In this document: one piece after another, positions 21,651 through 32,349 of the stretch
Numbering within the stretch: position 1 is the stretch's first letter
Layout of the letters: every line of letters begins with the position of its first letter
NCBI GenBank assembly: GCA_030710605.1
Contig: CP092863.1
Span: forward strand, 108,044,405 to 108,108,404
DNA: 64,000 bases
Origin: Cordylochernes scorpioides
Taxonomy: Eukaryota > Arthropoda > Arachnida > Pseudoscorpiones > Chernetidae
Direction of reading: 5' to 3'
Notes under the pieces: model-generated
What the model was told of the DNA's origin: nothing
Databases searched by the model: none
What the model saw: only the letters and a program-made list of their open reading frames with translations
Position numbers and translations under genes: made by a program

Positions 21651-21850
21651 TAAAGAAGGCATCTTCTGACCACGAGCACATGTGCTTTTTAGATGGCAGA
21701 GCGCCATCTAGTGGAGCAAAAATAAACTAAACGTTTATTTAGCTTGCTCCGTGATATTTGGCCAAACCAATTTCTTGATAAATCAAGAAAAGCCATCCAC
21801 GATAAAAAGCACATGTGCTCGTGGTCAGGAGATGCCTTCTTTATTTTTAA
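21644..21850. mobile_element. MITE family A (foldback)
   Basis: The ends TTAAAAATAAAGAAGGCATC and its complement are inverted, continuing into CTGACCACGAGCACATGTGC and its complement. The left arm carries GCGCCATCTAGTGG (21701-21714). The centre has TTGATAAATCAAGAAAAGCC. Other copies or fragments lie at 28861, 29340, 37078, 46646 and 63300. Confidence 0.85.
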
Positions 21851-22372
21851 CTAGACGAATGACCTGGGCAACCCCCGGGTTTACACGATTAAATGTATTA
21901 TTCAAACACATTAAACATAGCAAAATAAAACAGCAAATATAGCAAGAGCGGTTATTTTAAACGGCGAATTAGATCAGTTATAGCAAAAAATGAAAATATA
22001 TATGTAAATATGTGAAATAGTTATAAATTAGAAAACCTGTAAATATAGTTAAGGACTTGCATTGTAATTAAGAAAAAGCTTCACGTCTAGAACGCTCAAG
22101 CGACCTGCCGGCAGCCAACGGGGGCGCGCCGCCGGCAGGTCGCCTGAAATTCTAGAGGGCGCTGCTCGTGAGCTAAGTTGAATAATTTGAATATATAGTT
22201 TTAATAATTGATTTATATATTTTTAAAATAGCCTATCGTCATCCCCGTTATTTTTACCTATGTATGGAAATTTTGGTTTGAATTAGTGACCTACTGCGAA
22301 TTTGTATACAGGTCATACAAACCAACAAACAAACAGACAAACATACAAACATTCATTTTTATATATATAGAT
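21851..22372 (+). repeat. Dispersed repeat family E, inserted beside MITE A
   Basis: It begins CTAGACGAATGACCTGGGCA and ends with a run of CAAAC-type repeats and CATTTTTATATATATAG. The same head and tail occur at 24681-25359, 37281-37931 (minus) and 39748-40896. It separates MITE A from the flank ATCAACACCTGACCCACTTA, which directly adjoins MITE A at 37220, so this is a precise insertion. The class is unresolved; it may be the truncated end of an RTE-like or other LINE. Confidence 0.7.
22100..22143. other. GC-rich perfect hairpin in repeat E
   Basis: GCGACCTGCCGGC at 22100-22112 is perfectly complementary to GCCGGCAGGTCGC at 22131-22143, with an 18-base loop. This is striking in AT-rich surroundings. 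A related sequence with GCCGGCAGCCAATGGGCGCG lies near 40830. Confidence 0.8.
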
Positions 22373-22429
22373 ATCAACACCTGACCCACTTATCTTTTAT
22401 TTTTTCTATTGTTTTTTCACACACATATA

Positions 22430-22760
22430 TATATGAAAATTATTCCACATGTTTTTCTTTTGAACGAAAAATTAAAATTTATTTTAAGGAGAAATAACGA
22501 TTATTTTTAACCTTATTGAGCCTAGTGGACATGGCATCTTCCCGGTAAGCGGAACACTGTGGGTTCGATTCCCATCCCTGGATACTTTTATTTTTCCGTT
22601 TATCATTACTCTTCACAATTAATCCTTTCATACTTCATCCATAAGGTTAGAAATAATCGTTATTTCTCCTTAAAATAAATTTTGATTTTTCGTTCAAAAG
22701 AAACACATGCGGGATAATTTTCAAATGTCGTTTTACAATCACAAGCCGCGCATTATATTG
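22430..22760. mobile_element. Foldback element carrying a tRNA-like core, copy 1
   Basis: The outer arms are inverted repeats containing CTTTTGAACGAAAAAT, then TTTATTTTAAGGAGAAATAA, then CGATTATTT. The centre (about 22517-22583) is the 3' two-thirds of a tRNA-like sequence: GCCTAGTGGACATGGCATCT and GGGTTCGATTCCCATCCC. It is followed by CCGTTTATCATTACTCTTCA. Copies lie at 45118, 47675 (core mostly deleted) and 62405. Confidence 0.8.
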
Positions 22761-22834
22761 TATTATATAACATATATTTATACTATATATAGTTTATAGT
22801 ACAAATATTTATATGTAATTTGCTGTCCTAAAAT

Positions 22835-23070
22835 CATATGTCCATAATTTGCTTGAATACCATTTCTAAGATTCTGCCCTTCAATGTAGCATATAAAAGC
22901 AGAATGATCCAATACAGTATTAGAGCTCGAAAGAGGCAGTCTGGTAGACCAAATTGGCAAAACCGCTGGAAGGGTTCACCACTGATGCGCCAAGCCCTCC
23001 TAATATTTTTTTTTCATCGCAGTAAGGACAGTAGGAGTTTGTTTTATGTGTAAAAAAAAACATTCGTGTT
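22835..23070 (-). repeat. MITE/SINE family D copy
   Basis: Landmarks are GATCCAATACAGTATTAGAGC, then CGCTGGAAGGGTTCACCACTG, then GCAGTAAGGACAGTAGGAG. The same series occurs at about ten places in this window in both orientations. Confidence 0.7.
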
Positions 23071-23330
23071 TTAAACCTTTCTTTTCATAATTGACTTATA
23101 TTAGAGTTTATATATAAACACGACAATACAAGAGTTACATATCCCTAAAATATATTTACAATTTATAAACAAAATGCATATTGCAAAAGTTACTTAAACA
23201 GTTTGAAAGAATTTTTACTAATTTTTTAAAAACGACCTTTTACTAAATAGACAAACTATCTTCTATAAAGATCTAATAATAATTTCAGATAATTTTAATG
23301 AATCATTTAACATTTATTTATTATCATTTA
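23071..23330. other. AT-rich, nothing recognised
   Basis: No coding or repeat signal is seen. Confidence 0.5.
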
Positions 23331-23705
23331 CAAAGCACGCGATATCCGTCTTGGACATTTGCATGCATACACAAGTTTGGGAGCTTATTTACAGTAATTA
23401 TTAATATGATTTTAGTTATTATAATAGAAATTATTAACATATTTGTCAGTTAGTTAACGATTTAATTACCCTATAATGAATATTAGTGAACATCACAGAT
23501 AAGAACAGAAATTTAGAGCTATTTACAGCATATAACTATATACCAGTTATTACAGCCCAGGATATCTATTACTAAAAAACATTCTACAAAATCTATTAAA
23601 ATTTATATACATATATCTATTATTAACTATTTGATTTAGACAATTTATATTTATTTGATTTTTGACTCTCAAGTCCTCTACAAGTCGACAGTCCATTTAA
23701 CATGC
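23331..23705 (-). mobile_element. 5'-truncated LINE 3' end (same family as 50746)
   Basis: On the minus strand it reads CRLVEDLRVKNQ, then NRFCRMFFSNR, followed by an untranslated tail ending in a GATAATAAATAAA-type repeat. It aligns along its length with 50855-51240 on the plus strand. Truncation at CGACTGTCGACTT removes everything upstream. Only the last part of ORF2 is left. Confidence 0.85.
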
Positions 23706-24680
23706 ACAGTGAATGTTTATCAATTTTTTATTGGATAAATATTCCTAATAATACAAGTTATTATTTTTTATTGTGTCAGTGAATTATACAATTTCAATAA
23801 AATACATTTTTATGGAATTCTATCTCATTTAAGGTATTAAAGTATTTTAAAATTCTCATCGTAATTGCTGTGTATGTAAATGAAAACAGATGAAGAAATA
23901 CAAATAAAAATTTCTCGCCAATTTATTAGGAAGCAGACGACACTAAGAGATTACAAAAGAATACACAGAAATAAACCGTAATAATAAAAACAAAAATTAG
24001 TGGCCAACGAGAAAATAAAAAAAGGTTAGTTGACCTGTCAGTAAGATGTCATGGCTCGTTAGTTCATTTGCAGACCGCCAGGGGGTGCATTTATCAAGCA
24101 GACGATAGTTCCCTTAGACTCGCAGACGAATAATTTCAACGCCGACCAAAAAAAAAAAAAACTTTTTTTTTGTTTCTCTAAAGTTTAGTCCCTTTTTTTT
24201 TAAAGAATTGATTGTCCGTGGATTTTCTAGAGCATTTATTTTTTTCTAACAGTTCAATTTTTATGTATGATTTGCATTAGTATATCTATTTAAGACGCTA
24301 ATTGGGTTAATCAATAACATATATACGTATATAAAAAAGAACACAAAGATATATAATAAATTTACAGAAATTCAATGTAATTTGTTGGGAAATATTTACC
24401 ATATTGTATTAACCAAGCGACCACAAATATAGAAAAGAAACATAAATGATTATTAGAAATCTGAATTATTTAAAAAAATAAAGAGTCGGCGGACAAGAGG
24501 GTAATACCCTCGATTCCCGACAGTCATGAACTGGGATCGAATCCTACGTTAACATTTTGTTTTAATATGTGAATAACCTTCATATATTATTCATTGTTAC
24601 AATTATCATAAACTAAGTGGTTCTTTTTGAGCGGTACCTAATAAAGTGGTTTTGGAACAATCTGAATGATTTTATTGTAC
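23706..24680. other. AT-rich region with clustered short motifs
   Basis: No gene is seen. The segment 23930-24130 holds three GCAGACGA words (23933, 24098, 24122) and a vertebrate-type CTCF-like word CCGCCAGGGGGTGC (24075-24088). Confidence 0.45.
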
Positions 24681-25359
24681 ACTAGCGGACGTACCCGGCT
24701 TCGCCCGGGTTTTACCCGAGTAAAGGTTTGTCTAACGAATCTCTCGATAAAGTGAACATTTTTTTCCCAGTCCCTTGAAAAATACTCGATAAGTTGAATA
24801 AAATCAATATTAATTGGTTCCCTCGGTAATTGGAAGTTGAAGAAATAGTATCTTGCCTTGGAATTGTGTCATTATTCTTGTATGGATGTACCCGGCTTCG
24901 CCCGGGTTTTACCCGAGTAAAGGTTTGTCTAACGAATCTCTCGATAAAGTGAACATTTTTTCCCGGTCCCTTCAAAAATACTCGATAAGTTGAATAAAAT
25001 CAATATTAATTGGTTCCCTCGGTAATTGGAAGTTAAAGGAATAGTATCTTGCCTTGGAATTGTATCATTATTCTTGTCTCAAATAAACCTGAATTTTGTC
25101 TTTCCTAATTTTCTACATTACAAAATCATCATATCATCATGATAATATTTTGAGCAGATTGTTGAATTATAACAGATAAATTAGAATATTTTTCTTGATT
25201 ATTTTTAAGCGAAAAGTTATTTCAAAATTTTTATTTGCTAGGAACCTTCCCAGTACTATACTAAATAACTTCCCAAAGTTTCATGGCGTTCCAATGAGTG
25301 GTTTGGTCAGGCATAAAGGACAGACAGACACACATACATTCATTTTTATATATATAGAT
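24681..25359 (+). repeat. Repeat family E-related element with 200-bp internal duplication
   Basis: The head ACTAGCGGACGTACCCGGCT and the tail CATTTTTATATATATAGAT frame the element. A unit of about 200 bp (24690-24890) is repeated once directly (24890-25090) with very few differences, including the GC-rich TACCCGGCTTCGCCCGGG word. Confidence 0.75.
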
Positions 25360-25489
25360 TTTCATAAATAAAATTGAGAGAATAAAACCTAAAAATATTA
25401 TCTTAATTGAGTAAATTATTTTGATAGTTATATATATATATATAGCAATTATATATAAAATAATATTTTTACATTTACTAAATGTATAT

Positions 25490-25995
25490 TTTATTTTTTA
25501 TGATACATTAGCGCGCCATCTGTTATCAAAATTCGAAACAATTATAGACGCGTATGATTCTTTTTAAAAATAAACAATTTATACTGTCCTTACTGCAATG
25601 TAAAAATTCATGGGAGGGCCTGGCTCATCAGTAGTGAACCCTCCCAGTGGTTTCTCCAGTTTAATCTACCATACCGCTGTTATATTGCATTTTTCCAACT
25701 TCCTTTTATAGTGATACTGATGCTAGACTCTTAGAATGGGTATTTTAGATGAACTATGGACATAAGCTTTGAGGACAGTAGAATTACATACATTTATAAA
25801 TATATAATATGCTTCAAGCAATCGCTCTTCCGCAAAATATCAAAATGTGTATTTTATTATAGCAATTATATTATGATGTATTAGCGCGCCATCTGTTATC
25901 AAAATACGAAACTATTATAGACGCGTATGATTCTTTTAAAAATAAACAATTTCTACTGTCCTTACTGCAATGGAAAAATTAATGGGAGGGCCCCA
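25490..25995 (+). repeat. MITE family D, two copies in tandem
   Basis: The copies start at GCGCGCCATCTGTTATCAAA (25511 and 25884), followed by TATAGACGCGTATGATTC. The first then includes CTGGCTCATCAGTAGTGAAC and TTTAATCTACCATACCGCTG. The second is cut off at GGGAGGGCCCC. Each carries an AGATGGCGC core on the minus strand. Confidence 0.75.
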
Positions 25996-26249
25996 TTTTA
26001 ATTTTTATTAACGTTTTTTTCAATGGCTTTCTGCTACTTCAAACCATATTTTTGATTTTCGCTATTTTGATCCATCTTCTCTATAAGTAAAGACATTGGT
26101 GAAGTCGTATAAAGGGTAAAACAATGACATCCTACAATACTAGAAAGAGTGGAATCCTTTCACCTTTTTTACATTATAAAAACTTTGCTATCCAAGAAAT
26201 AATGGTCAAATACTATTAAAAATTTACTAAGTTTGTTCACACTTGGTTA

Positions 26250-26735
26250 TCTCCTATATCTTCAATAAAGGTCATTGTAATATTTTTCAGAGTTATAGTC
26301 TGAATCCCGATATACATGTTAAAAGGTACAACTTCCTTAAGTTTTGTCTATGAGTGTATCTTTCAGAGTTATTGTCTGAATCCCGATATACATGCTGAAA
26401 GGTACAACTTCCTTAAGTTTTGTCAATGGGTGTATCTTTCATAGTTATTGTCTGAATCCCGATATACATGCTGAAAGGTACAACTTCCTTAAGTTTTGTC
26501 CATGAGTGTATCTTTCAGAGTTATTGTCTGAATCCCGATATACATGCTGAAAGGTACAACTTCCTTAAGTTTTGTCCATGAGTGTATCTTTCAGAGTTAT
26601 TGTCTGAATCCCGATATACATGCTGAAAGGTACAACTTCCTTAAGTTTTGTCCATGAGTGTATCTTTCAGAGTTATTGTCTGAATCCCGATATACATGCT
26701 GAAAGGTACAACTTCCTTAAGTTTTGTACATGAGT
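26250..26735 (+). repeat. MITE-satellite with six 76-bp units
   Basis: The MITE-specific lead (TTGTTCACACTTGGTTATCTC, TTCAATAAAGGTCATTG) is followed by six units beginning near 26294, 26370, 26446, 26522, 26598 and 26674. The array ends in the MITE terminus CTTAAGTTTTGTACATGAGTG. Confidence 0.9.
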
Positions 26736-27707
26736 GTATATATGCAAAATTTATAATTATATTGACATAATAAGAAATGAAATAGTTAATGTAACCAATA
26801 TGTCAACATATATAATGAGAAAACCAAAATTAATATTCATAAGAAAAAAAAATAAAACAGAGTTCAAACCAATACCCATTTCACCTCCAACTTTCAAGAA
26901 GAGAAAAATCGAATCAATTACCGATTTTCCATCTTAAAAAAAAAAAAAAAAAAAACTTTTCTCTCTACACTTTTACCTCTCACTAGAAAACTCTATAAAT
27001 TGATTCTTTTTAAAAAAGGTGAAGGAAACTCAAAAATGGTGAGTTGGTGCCATTATTGGTGAAGTAATATTGAGTCAAAAAGGGAAGCGGGCAGTTATTT
27101 TCGCTGCCAAGATAATGGCGAATGCAAGGAGAGAGTACACTGGGGTAGAATAAATAAATAAAATAATAAAAAAAGGAGCGAACAACCAATACCCAATATG
27201 TGGCAGTTACTCGACCTACCGAAATGGATGGACAACAGACGAAAAAAAAAAACTAGGCCCAATAATGGCGGGAAAAACAAGAACTAACGCTACGTTAGAT
27301 CTTGTTTTACTAGAAGCTTCTTTTGTTAGCTCCTTCGTAATTGGGGAGCTCACCTCCCGCTAAATATCACTGATAACGTTACTCTGTGGCATCATATAAT
27401 AGACATTTTAATGTTCGAAAATAGATAAAAGCAGACGAATTTTACTGAATAATCATTATTTAAATTTCCCGTTAATTAGAGGGAGAAATGTTAATATTCT
27501 TTTGATCTGTTTAATATATGTTAATTTTTTTTTTCCCCATAGAATGTGTGATACTTTAAAATAAGTTTTTAAGTTATTTTTAAAACATAATTTTAATGAT
27601 GATAAGGCTAAATATGTGCTTATTTTAGCTGTTGTGTGAGTGGATGTTCTTTAAAAAGTGAGAGAAAAATGAAATATTGTATTATTTTATAAATTTGCAG
27701 AGAATAT
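26736..27707. other. AT-rich DNA with a poly(A) run, no gene supported
   Basis: A 67-codon frame (26734-26937) rich in Lys ends at a 22-base A run (26936-26957). It has no recognisable motif and could be a retroposed 3' end or chance. The rest is simple AT-rich sequence with a GCAGACGA word at 27431. Confidence 0.4.
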
Positions 27708-27885
27708 TGCCACGTGAAAATTAGGAAAGACTAACTTCAGGATGAGACAACAATTTATTTCAGGCAAGAACAAACTATGAAGGATGAACAAAAGATAAGG
27801 AATGAGCGAAGTTTACAGAGTAGTAAAATATAAAAAATGATACTCTGTTAATACTAGTGTAAATAATAAATACTTCGCTACAATA
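27708..27885 (-). repeat. Solo LTR of the TRIM/Gypsy-like family G
   Basis: In minus orientation it reads TGTAGCGAAGTATTTATTATT, then TTGCCTGAAATAAATTGTTGTCTCATCC, ending CACGTGGCA. This matches the LTR at 49544-49724. No internal sequence follows. Confidence 0.8.
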
Positions 27886-27953
27886 TATATTTATATTGCT
27901 AATTATTATTTATATTAATAAATAACTATTATAGTACTAAGTCACATTGGTAA

Positions 27954-28260
27954 GGGTCGGTGGAAAGATGGTCTAAACCGTTGGTTTTCGACCGCTATGA
28001 CCTGGGTTCGATTCCCGCATTGGGCACTTTTTTTCTGATTAAAAAAATGCTCCAATGGCCCCTGATTATTGCAAAATTCCAACCCCACCAGCGAGTGCAA
28101 ATGACCAAACGGGGCTCTGGAAAATTTGTAATTATAAAGTCGAACTGCTTTTCACATGTGTAGACATATGGTGCACTTACAGTAAAAAGCAGTCGCCTAC
28201 TTCTATACACTATGATTATAATGGCCTGTACAACGTGTACTAGGGATTGGCAAAAAAAAG
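27954..28260 (+). mobile_element. tRNA-derived SINE (family S), copy 2
   Basis: The head GGGTCGGTGGAAAGATGGTC carries the B-box GGGTTCGATTCCCGC near 28002. The body has the same block order as the copy at 1829 and the tail ends in GGCAAAAAAAAG. It is one of the better preserved copies. Confidence 0.8.
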
Positions 28261-28860
28261 TTACATTGAAAAAAAATATAGATTAAAAAATATATATTTT
28301 TTCTAAAAACTAAAGAAGAAAAAATTTTGAATAGAAAAAAAAAAAAAAAAATACAAAGTTTTCAAAGAATAATTTATTTTCATTTTTTTTTAATAAAATG
28401 AAAGATTTTTCAGTGAGAGAAATAAATGAAGGATTTTTGTATCGTGATAAATAGTTCTAGTAACATGGTCAGAAAAAAAAACTATTAAAATTATTTTTTT
28501 TGTAATCTCATAGAAGGAGGAAAAATGACAAAGAACAAGGACTTCCTGTTATAAAAGCAGACGATACAGTTTTATACGAATGCCGCCATTGTAGCTAGTA
28601 GATATATTAAAACCACGAGAGTAAATTATTACAGAAGATGGATCGTAAGGTGTTTTTTAAAAAAAGAAGTTTGAAAAATGGATGAAACCAACCTTGATCT
28701 TGTTGTGAGCGAGGGGAAAAAAATCGATTTTAGCAGCTTCCTGGGAAGAATGGACAGTGTTATTGGGGTTTATTCTCACATGGACAGTTTATACTTCTCA
28801 GTTACTGTCCATTTGTCTCTCTATCATTAATTTAGAATTAATATGTATACACACAATTAT
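28261..28860. other. AT-rich, no gene seen
   Basis: A- and T-runs dominate. A GCAGACGA word lies at 28557. Confidence 0.5.
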
Positions 28861-29163
28861 TTAAAAATAAAAATGGCCTATCCTGACCAGAAGCACCTGT
28901 GCTTTTTAAATGGCAAAGCGTCATCTAGTGGAACAGAAATCAACTAAACATTGATTTAACCTGTTCCCTCATATTTGGCCAACCCATTTTCTTGATAAAT
29001 CAAGTTGGTGGATAGCCTTTCTTGATTTATCAAGAAATTGGGTTGGCCAAATATCAGGGAACAGGATAAATCAATGAATAGTTGATTTCTGTTCCACTAG
29101 ATGGCGCTCTTCTATCTGAAAAGCACAGGTGCTTTTGGTCAGGATATGCCTTTTTTATTTTTA
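28861..29163. mobile_element. MITE family A, full foldback copy
   Basis: Both arms are present: TTAAAAATAAAAATGGCCTATC at the left and its near-complement at the right end. The right arm carries CCACTAGATGGCGCTC (29096-29111), and the left arm has the mutated form GCGTCATCTAGTGG. The centre holds TTGATAAATCAAG facing its complement. Confidence 0.87.
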
Positions 29164-29339
29164 ATATACATATTCCCTTATATACTCCATCTATGTATAA
29201 AAACTATAGATGCCTGATATAAATAAGTATTCTGAAAAAATAGAGAAATCTCCGTATTTAAATCTTTAGATAATAAAAAGGTACATGGATTGAATAAAAA
29301 TACTTATTTGCCAATATTTCGGTTAGCTAAACGTCAACC

Positions 29340-29575
29340 TGACGAAATTTTTGGTCGTAAAGGTACAGTCTGAACTACGCTGACGAGAGCCAACAACCCG
29401 AAACGCGTATTTGAATGACTTTTCTTGATTTATCAATCAAATGGGTTGGCTAAATATTATGAAGCAAACCTAAATCAACGTTTAGTTGATTTTTATTCCA
29501 CTAGATGGCGCTCTGCCATCTAAAATGCATATGCGAGCGGTCAGGAAATGCCCGTTTTTTTATTTTAAATAATAA
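29340..29575. mobile_element. MITE family A partial copy with B-type centre
   Basis: The right arm (TAGTTGATTTTTATTCCACT...GGTCAGGAAATGCC) is family A with AGATGGCGC at 29503. The left part (GCTGACGAGAGCCAACAACCCGAAACGCGT) matches the centre of the MITE B copy at 38098. This suggests recombination between families or a shared ancestor. Confidence 0.65.
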
Positions 29576-29606
29576 TGATGATAGTTTACATATCATTATC
29601 TCTCTT

Positions 29607-29929
29607 AAAGAGATGACATGGGGGTCGGTGGAAGGATGATCTAAACCATTAGTTTTTTCGACCGCTACGACCCGCGTTTGATTCCCGCATTGGACACTTT
29701 TTTTCTGATAAAAAAAAAAAATGGTGTAATGGTCCTCGATTATTGCAAAAGTCCAACTCCATCAGCGAGTGCAAGTAACCAAACTGGGCTCTGGCATATT
29801 TGTAAGTGCAAAGTCGAACTGATTTTCACATGTGCAGACATGTGGTGCACTTACAAGTAAAAGCAGTCGCCTAGTTCTATACACCATGATTATCATGGGA
29901 TAAGCCAAAAAAAAAAAAAGAGATGACAT
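29607..29929 (+). mobile_element. tRNA-derived SINE (family S) with perfect 13-bp target duplication
   Basis: The SINE body runs 29620-29916 and ends in an A run. AAAGAGATGACAT stands directly before it (29607-29619) and is repeated directly after it (29917-29929). A duplication of this length plus a poly(A) tail is the mark of LINE-driven retroposition and fixes the element's ends. The B-box here reads GCGTTTGATTCC, slightly decayed. Confidence 0.92.
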
Positions 29930-30543
29930 ATAATGCAACAGCAAAAAACAATAAAAAAACAACTAGATTATGCGAATAGTTCTGAATATGCAACAAAGCT
30001 ATAAGTAGAATGGTTGGAAGAGATACGAAAGCACAAAGAACCAAGTAAGAAAGGTCAAATTAACATGAATTACATTGAGTTTGGCCTCTACCTAGATTTG
30101 CATATTTTCTTTAACCTCTATATGTACATTCTGTGTAACAAGTAAACCTTAAAGCACTAACAAGTAGCTTATACCTAACAGAGATTATCCCAAGAGAAGG
30201 ACCTACAAATTCCACACATACACATACATTGGTACTCCAAAAAAAAAATCCATTTAAATACCGATAAAAAGTCAATTAGCGATCGAAATTTCTTTTCTAA
30301 TTGGAATCTAATTAAGCTATTATTCTAATTCGTCTGCTAATTAGGACTTTCCTGGAAAAAGAAATCTTCTTTGTTGTCAAAACCAGAGTCACAGTGGCGT
30401 GGAAGATAAATGTAGGGGAACGGAGATTTTGTCAAAATAAAAAAAAAAAACATTTCACAACGGTAATTATTTTAATTTACTCTCTGTGTGTGTGAATGAC
30501 AATTTTTTTCGCAATCGTTAAAAAAAAAAGAGAAAAAAAAATT
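29930..30543. other. AT-rich, nothing recognised
   Basis: No coding sequence is seen. A TCGTCTGC word (complement of GCAGACGA) lies at 30330. Confidence 0.5.
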
Positions 30544-30700
30544 AAGTGAGCCTGGCTCATCAGTGTGGAATCCTTACAGCAGTTTCGCCAGTTGAACCAA
30601 CAAGATGTATCTACAAGTGACCCATTTCACCCATCTACATATTTCCCTATAGATGAATAAGATACGAAACACTTGTAGAATACGCCTCATAGTATATTCT
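30544..30700 (+). repeat. MITE family D fragment
   Basis: GAGCCTGGCTCATCAGTG, then TTCGCCAGTTGAACC, align with the middle of family D. The ends are lost. Confidence 0.6.
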
Positions 30701-30894
30701 CCGTCTTTTCAAAATATATTTCTTATTTAAAAACATTAAAAAAAACTTTTAAAAAACGAAAATATTTATAATTTATAAAACGACAAAAAAAAAAAACCCA
30801 TACACAATAATATTGTCATAATATAGACAAAGAGCCGTTTATTAGGTCGAAAGCTCACTTAGTTGGAATATTCGTCACAATAGAAATTTAAGAG

Positions 30895-31150
30895 AAATTT
30901 GCTTGCGCCATCTATCGGAATAAATTTTAACTAATCATTGATTTTTTTTTTATCATTACGTATTCCAGAGAATTGGCCAAATACCATTTCTTGATTAATC
31001 AAGAAAAGCTAACCACGATAAATAAAGAAAGGATATTTGGTCAATTCTCTGGAATAATAATAACATAAATAAACGATTAATTGATATTTATTCCGATAGA
31101 TGGCGCAAGCCATTTCAATTACACGATAAAGAGATGTTTTTCTCTTAATA
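30895..31150. mobile_element. MITE family B (foldback)
   Basis: The arms carry GCGCCATCTATCGGAATAAAT (30905) and its inverse ATTTATTCCGATAGATGGCGC (31086-31106), with TTGGCCAAATACCATTTCTTG facing its complement in the middle. Other copies lie at 33838, 37947, 41497, 50595 and 57393. Confidence 0.82.
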
Positions 31151-31399
31151 TATTCACCAGATGTGCTATTGGTTGATAGAAAAACGCTATAACCGGGGTT
31201 ATTATAGTTTCAATTTAAGAAATACAACTATTTAACATGAATAGGGTTTTCTCTCTAATACAAATAAATTATATCTCTACTGTACACTTACTGCGATGAA
31301 AATATATTAAAGAAACATTCGTACTTTATAGTTGTATTTGTTATATATAGATGGCGCGCACTCTTTCACCTTATAATTAATAGTCTGAATTGTAGAGTT

Positions 31400-32240
31400 C
31401 TGAGAGAGAGGCTCAAATTAGAATATATTGTTCATTGAATAGTGTGTGATTTTAATTTGCATATACTCCATCTATATCAAATACAGGTACATATGCTATC
31501 GTCTGATTAAACGTTATTGACTGTGGTCGTTATTTGGTGAACGATTGAGTTCTAAGATGGGCTGAAATTAGAAGAAGATATAATTTACTGAATAGTGTGT
31601 AGTTTTAATTTGCATATACTCCCCTATATCAAATATAGGTACATATGCTATATTGGTTGATAAAACGTTATTGACTGTAGTCGTTATTGGGTGAATCATT
31701 GAGTTCTAAGAGAGGCTGAAACTAGAAGAAGATATAATTTCCTGAATAGTGTGTAGTTTTAATTTGCATATACTCCCCCTATATCAAATATAGGTACATA
31801 TGCTATATTGGTTGATAAAACGTTATTGACTGTGGTCGTTATTGGGTGAATTATTGAGTTCTAAGATAGGCTGAAACTAGAAGAAGATATAATTTCCTGA
31901 ATAGTGTGTGGTTTTAATTTGCATATACTCCCCCTATATCAAATATAGGTACATATGCTATATTGGTTGATAAAACGTTATTGACTGTGGTCGTTATTGG
32001 GTGAATCATTGAGTTCTAAGAGAGGCTGAAACTAGAAGAAGATATAATTTACTGAATGGTGTGTAGTTTTAATTTGTATATACTCCACTGATATCAAATA
32101 TAAGTATATATGATATATTTTGCCTGATAAAGCGCTATTGACTTAAGTAATTTTTGGGAGGGTGATTGAGTTCTAAGACGGGCTGCAATTAGAAGATATT
32201 CACTAAATACTGTGTAGTTTCAATTTGCATAAAAGTTCAC
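31400..32240. repeat. 155-bp tandem repeat, about five copies, in UNC93 intron
   Basis: Anchors 'GTGTAGTTTTAATTTGCATATACTCC' (split here: GTGTAGTTTTAATTT / GCATATACTCC) occur near 31442, 31598, 31751, 31906 and 32061. They are followed by ATATGCTATATTGGTTGATAA and TTATTGACTGTGGTCGTTATT. The inner copies are nearly identical and the outer ones diverged. The array begins about 110 bp past the splice donor of the UNC93 exon, that is inside the following intron. Confidence 0.9.
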
Positions 32241-32343
32241 CTATAGCGCTAAAGAATGCTATAGAAATATAGAATTGGTCACAATTCTATGTAAAGGTAC
32301 AAGGTAAGAGGTATAGATAGTGTGTGTAAGAGAAGAAAACTGT

Positions 32344-32349
32344 ACTTAC
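32344..32349 (-). promoter_or_regulatory. Splice donor of the UNC93 exon
   Basis: The minus strand reads ATG|GTAAGTACAG, a near-consensus donor, and the frame after it soon loses homology. It marks the exon end in phase 0. Confidence 0.85.

Noticed and set aside
21307-21707. Long YIYIYIYI frames near 21.5 kb
   Set aside because: Translation of a (TA)n microsatellite.
26734-26937. 67-codon frame ending at a poly(A) run, as a retroposed small gene
   Set aside because: It starts in the satellite end and is Lys-rich from A-rich DNA. No target duplication was found.
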